Shown here in pieces: positions 60,485 to 64,000 of a DNA stretch of 64,000 nucleotides. The position numbers and the translations under genes were made by a program. The notes under the pieces are model-generated. The model had not been told where the DNA came from, did no database searches, and saw nothing but the letters and a program-made list of their open reading frames with translations. The number at the start of each line of letters is the position of its first letter. The first letter of the stretch is position 1. Source of the stretch: Pieris napi (Eukaryota > Arthropoda > Insecta > Lepidoptera > Pieridae); assembly GCF_905475465.1 (NCBI RefSeq), contig NC_062239.1, forward strand, positions 8,990,001-9,054,000, given 5' to 3'.

Positions 60485-60674
60485 TATTAAATTAGGGTTA
60501 AATAATTAAGCAGCATTCAAAATAAAGAAAATGTTTATTATCACAAAAGCACAAAGTTAGTGATATATTGGCGAGAGCACACAATAAAAGTACAGAACAA
60601 ACTCAAAACTTCATCTTAACAAAACAGTGTTGCCTTACAAAAATATTTTATTATTGTAGAATTGAACATTAACA
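60485..60674 (-). repeat. 5' long terminal repeat of the copia element
   Basis: 190 bp, no visible difference from the 3' LTR. As the upstream LTR it should carry the promoter that transcribes the element on the minus strand. The host duplication CATTA follows at 60675-60679 on the + strand. Confidence 0.95.
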
Positions 60675-60679
60675 CATTA

Positions 60680-62980
60680 TATAAAGATATATTCGAGATG
60701 GGTTAAACCATCTATATATGCGAAGTATTGAAATTAATAACTTAGGTCTATATTTCAGAATGAAAAATTCTTATTAATTTTAAAATAGAATTTTTTTCAA
60801 TTAAGTTTATAACATACTCGCTTTGTGAATTTACCATATTCAAATGAAGCTCGGAAACTCTTTAGCGCACTCACCCCAATTTATTCTAATGATATTTTAA
60901 AACAATTTTTGTTGGTTTTACTAAAACGTTTCGGCCATATTTATGAGATGTAAAAATATTCTAATCAAACTTATAATTGAAACTTAACGATGTTTATTAT
61001 TGCGTATTTGATTTCATTTTCATATCAGCCATAAAGAATTCCTTTAAGAATAATTTATAATAGTATATAACTGTCACTTGTTTATGTGCTAAGTTTTTGT
61101 GAGAAATAAATAAAGATTATTATTATTAATTCCAAAGCATACACAGTAAAAGGTCGAATAATATATAATATCTAACCTCAAATTAAATTAGTTATTAAAT
61201 AAGTGGGAATTGTACAAGCATGTATACAAGTATACCATAGGGATAATTTAATATGTTCAAAATACATATTATTTATTTTATGAAATAAATAATATGTCAG
61301 CCGATCGTCACATTTGATTACTTTTTTGTTTCGCTCTGGTTATGCTAGACACATCTTGAATTCGATTATATTTTGCTAACTTTACCCTTGTGTGCCTTTC
61401 TTTATGTTAAGAATTGTGAATCCACGGCCACCGAACCGTTTTTTGTGGTACATAATAATTGATTTTGGCAAATAGCTAAATGTTAACAGATATTAGAGAC
61501 TTTAAACTTTTAACACAGTGACTAAATCGACCATCGATTTTTGTATACTACATGTTGGATCTAATGCTAATATAATAAAAAGCTTGAATCGTAGATGCAA
61601 ATGCTACATACCATCCTTAAATAAATAAAATTTGAATCTCAGGTTCAAACCTACAAATATTTGTAACATAAAAGGCGAAACCATATATGCTAAAAATTGT
61701 ATATTTAACTGGGTATCGTTCGTTGACCTTTGATTGACCTTTTTGTCGGTGACATGTGATGGGCGAAGGGGCGTTGTCTTCCGTTTGCCTATTTTTTTTT
61801 GGAACAAAAGTACTGTTCCAGTACTTTTATATCGAAAATATTTTCCCTAACGAATGCCATATGCTATCAACTATAATTTTTAACACATTTATAATAAAAA
61901 GATACGTTAGAAGATGTAAAAGTATAATCAGAAAAATATAAATAGGCAGTCTTACTGCTCAGAGCTGTTTCTTCCATACTTAATCTATCATTTTCGCTTC
62001 CTCATAAAAGTCGTGGTCGGATCGTTAAATTTATTACTTTGATCAGTTTATAATGATTAAATGATTTTTTTTTAATAATTTCTTTTTTTTATAAAAGTCA
62101 GTAGATGATAGAAGGATGCTTTGTCGATTTGTTATAGTTTCTCCTGATTTTGTTTTTATTGAGTGCATCCATTCTTTTTTGTGGCTTTTCTGGCTGTTTT
62201 TAGTAGAGCCTCTTGTTTCCAATTCACTTTCAATCAATTTCATTTTTATTTTATTTTTCCTTTCAATGATTTTTTTCTTTATTTTTCTATAAAGTTTCTT
62301 TAGCCATTTTTTTTCTCTATGTCTGAGCGTAGCCATGTGTTCTTAAGTTTTTCTCTTTCATTTATTAATTTTAGGATATTATTGTTTATAGTGTTGCTAT
62401 CTTTATTTTTTTTAATAACAATCGCTAATTCAGATCATTGATCCATATTCACCATCGTAATTTCAAATCTCCGAATAAAACCTTATTTTAATTAAAAATA
62501 AACGAAATATTCCGACAATCAATCTAGATAAAATACGAAAAAGTAATTTAGATTGACAGTTCCCTCGAAATTGAAATTAAATTAATCTATTCTTATTGAC
62601 AGCAAGTATTAAATCATAAATGGTAATAAATTATGAAGTTATTAAGGCAGACAAATTGCGCAACACTGTTGATGTTAGTAATTTTCACTTGTAACAAAAA
62701 ACTATGAATTCACGTAAAGATCGTCTAATGGTGTGAATCGGACACAAGCACGCGAAACTTAAATTAACTACTTATCGTTGAATAATCATGATAAGATTTA
62801 TAAATCACCTGAAATTCACATAATGGCTTATTACAATCAACTATTTTATTGCAACCAATTTTTATAAGTTTTTAGTGATCTTATTTTGAAAAAAATCCTT
62901 GCAACTTACAGAAATACACTTTACTAGATTATAGACATTATATTATTAATTTGAATAAATATAAACTATTAATATTTATA
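60680..62980. other. DNA beyond the copia insertion, nothing firm
   Basis: A possible LINE tail at 61060-61130 (GAGAAATAAATAAAGATTAT then TATTATTA). A 97-codon lysine-rich minus frame at 62043-62336 reflects a T-rich strand rather than a gene. Confidence 0.35.
61264..61297. repeat. 34 bp near-perfect palindrome
   Basis: ACATATTATTTATTTTAT followed by GAAATAAATAATATGT pairs with one mismatch pair near the centre. Likely a chance or MITE-derived AT palindrome; no promoter or gene adjoins it. Confidence 0.6.
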
Positions 62981-62985
62981 TCCAA

Positions 62986-63190
62986 CTAGCTGCGCCCGCG
63001 CTTCATTTCGTCCTAATATGATTTTTTTACTTAGCTTACGTTTATAGTAGCTACATATGATTCGTTCCATTGAAGTTGCGTAGTTAAGTTTTATGTTCGT
63101 TTAAGAAATTCATTTTAAAAAATATACAAATTGGTCCAGTCGCCTTCTTCAGAATTATGCTCTTAGCAACATATTTTGCGATTCATTTTC
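62986..63190 (-). mobile_element. Helitron 3'-end fragment
   Basis: The + strand reads A|CTAGCTGCGCCCGCGCTTC, the usual 3' end of lepidopteran Helitrons when read on the minus strand. AAATTGGTCCAGTCG at about 63126 is a typical interior phrase. The 5' end was not located. Confidence 0.5.
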
Positions 63191-64000
63191 ATTTATTTAA
63201 TTCTATATATTTACCTATTTAAAACATCTCAATTTCGCGGCTTACACAGAAGGACGGTTTGACTCCTTGTTGCTCAAATTTATTTTAGATATACAAAGGA
63301 AATATTATATATTTAGTAAAGATTACTTTAGCTATAACAGTTGAATTAATTCGAGGCGTCCTTAAATCGAACGTATTATTCAGGATAGAAAACAGCATAG
63401 AAGGCACAGGCTATAATATATATTATACTTTGAACAGCTTTCCGTAATCATAAGTTTGGACTATCCAATAAAATTAATTTAAAATATTTTCCATAGCAAA
63501 AGCAATTAATTAAAGCTAAAATACTTCGATAAACACGCTCGCGCCTTCGTGATCCATTATATTTGGGTGTTTTTCTAAACTTTGCACTCACGCGATCTAA
63601 ATGGTTGTTGAAATAGTACGTAACTTATGCAAATAACGACTACTGGGAAATAGAATGTAAAATGCAAGAGGATTAAAAAAAAATTAAAACTTGAACTGTT
63701 TTTCAAATTTTATTATTTTGACGAAGAAAGCTGTTTAATAAATGACATTAGAAATGTATCTCAGGATCCTGATAAAACAAAAAAAAAATTGTACAGCAAC
63801 TTGTCACTTCCCAGTTACGTATTATCTATAGTAAATAAAATTTCATAATAAATATTCAAAATTATAAGAGCTACGGACATGTATAGTCAGAGAAGATCCC
63901 CTCAGTTTAACATAGTCTATTAGTAGGTACTATCTATAATACTCTTTGTCTCTTACTAGTATTATCTGTACTCTTTAGTTTTTTTCTATCAAATTTTATT

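Larger units (their letters stand above)
56287..60674 (-). mobile_element. Complete Ty1/copia LTR retrotransposon, apparently intact
   Basis: 4388 bp on the minus strand. The parts in order on that strand are: 5' LTR (60485-60674), primer binding site, one gag-pol frame, polypurine tract, 3' LTR (56287-56476). The LTRs start TGTTAA and end TTAATA. A 5 bp duplication CATTA flanks it (56282-56286 and 60675-60679), and the match continues for three more bases into the LTR edge. The two 190 bp LTRs show no difference by eye, the polyprotein has no stop or frameshift, and the catalytic residues are in place. All this indicates very recent insertion and possible autonomy. There is no envelope gene. 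The domain order, integrase before reverse transcriptase, defines Ty1/copia rather than Ty3/gypsy. Confidence 0.95.
13650..64000 (+). other. Probable first intron of the MAP1-like gene (open-ended)
   Basis: Starts at the GTGAGT donor and runs to the window end with no recognisable continuation of the MAP1 reading frame. The DNA is AT-rich, stop-dense in all frames and filled with mobile elements. An intron of more than 50 kb is inferred, not shown: a short second exon could have been missed, or the gene could end and intergenic DNA begin. Confidence 0.4.

Noticed and set aside
62043..62336. 97-codon lysine-rich minus-strand frame
   Set aside because: Composition is explained by a T-rich stretch on the plus strand. 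No motif, no splice or promoter context.

Overview
This is a 64 kb, AT-rich, intron- and repeat-dominated piece of a eukaryotic nuclear genome, almost certainly an insect and most likely a moth or butterfly. The evidence is the mix of repeats: tRNA-derived SINEs, 3' tails of several LINE families, short Helitrons ending in CTAG, small inverted-repeat DNA transposons, and a copia retrotransposon primed from the initiator-Met tRNA. There are no operons, CRISPR arrays or true tRNA/rRNA genes.

Only one host coding segment is recognisable. It is a GC-rich first coding exon at 13493-13649 on the + strand, followed by a good splice donor. Its 52 residues look like the N-terminus of the MAP1 family of microtubule-associated proteins (futsch in Drosophila). 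I see no second exon, so everything from 13650 to the window end may be one very large first intron. The 13.4 kb before it is upstream flank, with a CpG-rich leader just before the start codon.

Mobile DNA, left to right. At 1-267 lies a repeat whose inverted partner is at 48303-48579. A tRNA-derived SINE family (SINE-1) is at 2866, 7279 (minus), 9609 (minus, fragment), 46564 and 49659. A second SINE family is at 9700 (plus) and 10638 (minus); the two copies flank a LINE tail and a small inverted-repeat element. A Harbinger-like MITE at 11746-12227 has a TTA target duplication and may keep a fossil piece of transposase. A 190 bp ATTAT microsatellite lies at 22661. Helitrons are at 28592-29183 and 51440-51802. 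Inverted-repeat elements are at 34847-35127, 43792-44190 and 54302-54406. A 1.6 kb element at 40905-42509 has a TAA target duplication and an unusual mirrored internal array. It lies beside a 5'-truncated R1/I-type LINE remnant (42589-43185, minus).

The largest gene is a complete copia-type retrotransposon at 56287-60674 (minus). It has two 190 bp LTRs that I read as identical, a 5 bp target duplication, a tRNA-iMet primer site, a polypurine tract and one uninterrupted 1284-codon gag-pol frame, so it inserted very recently.

The strongest candidate for something undescribed is the 40905-42509 element: a 15-17 bp motif recurs about every 137 bp, inverted between the two arms, starting inside the terminal repeats. 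I found no self-contained new gene system.
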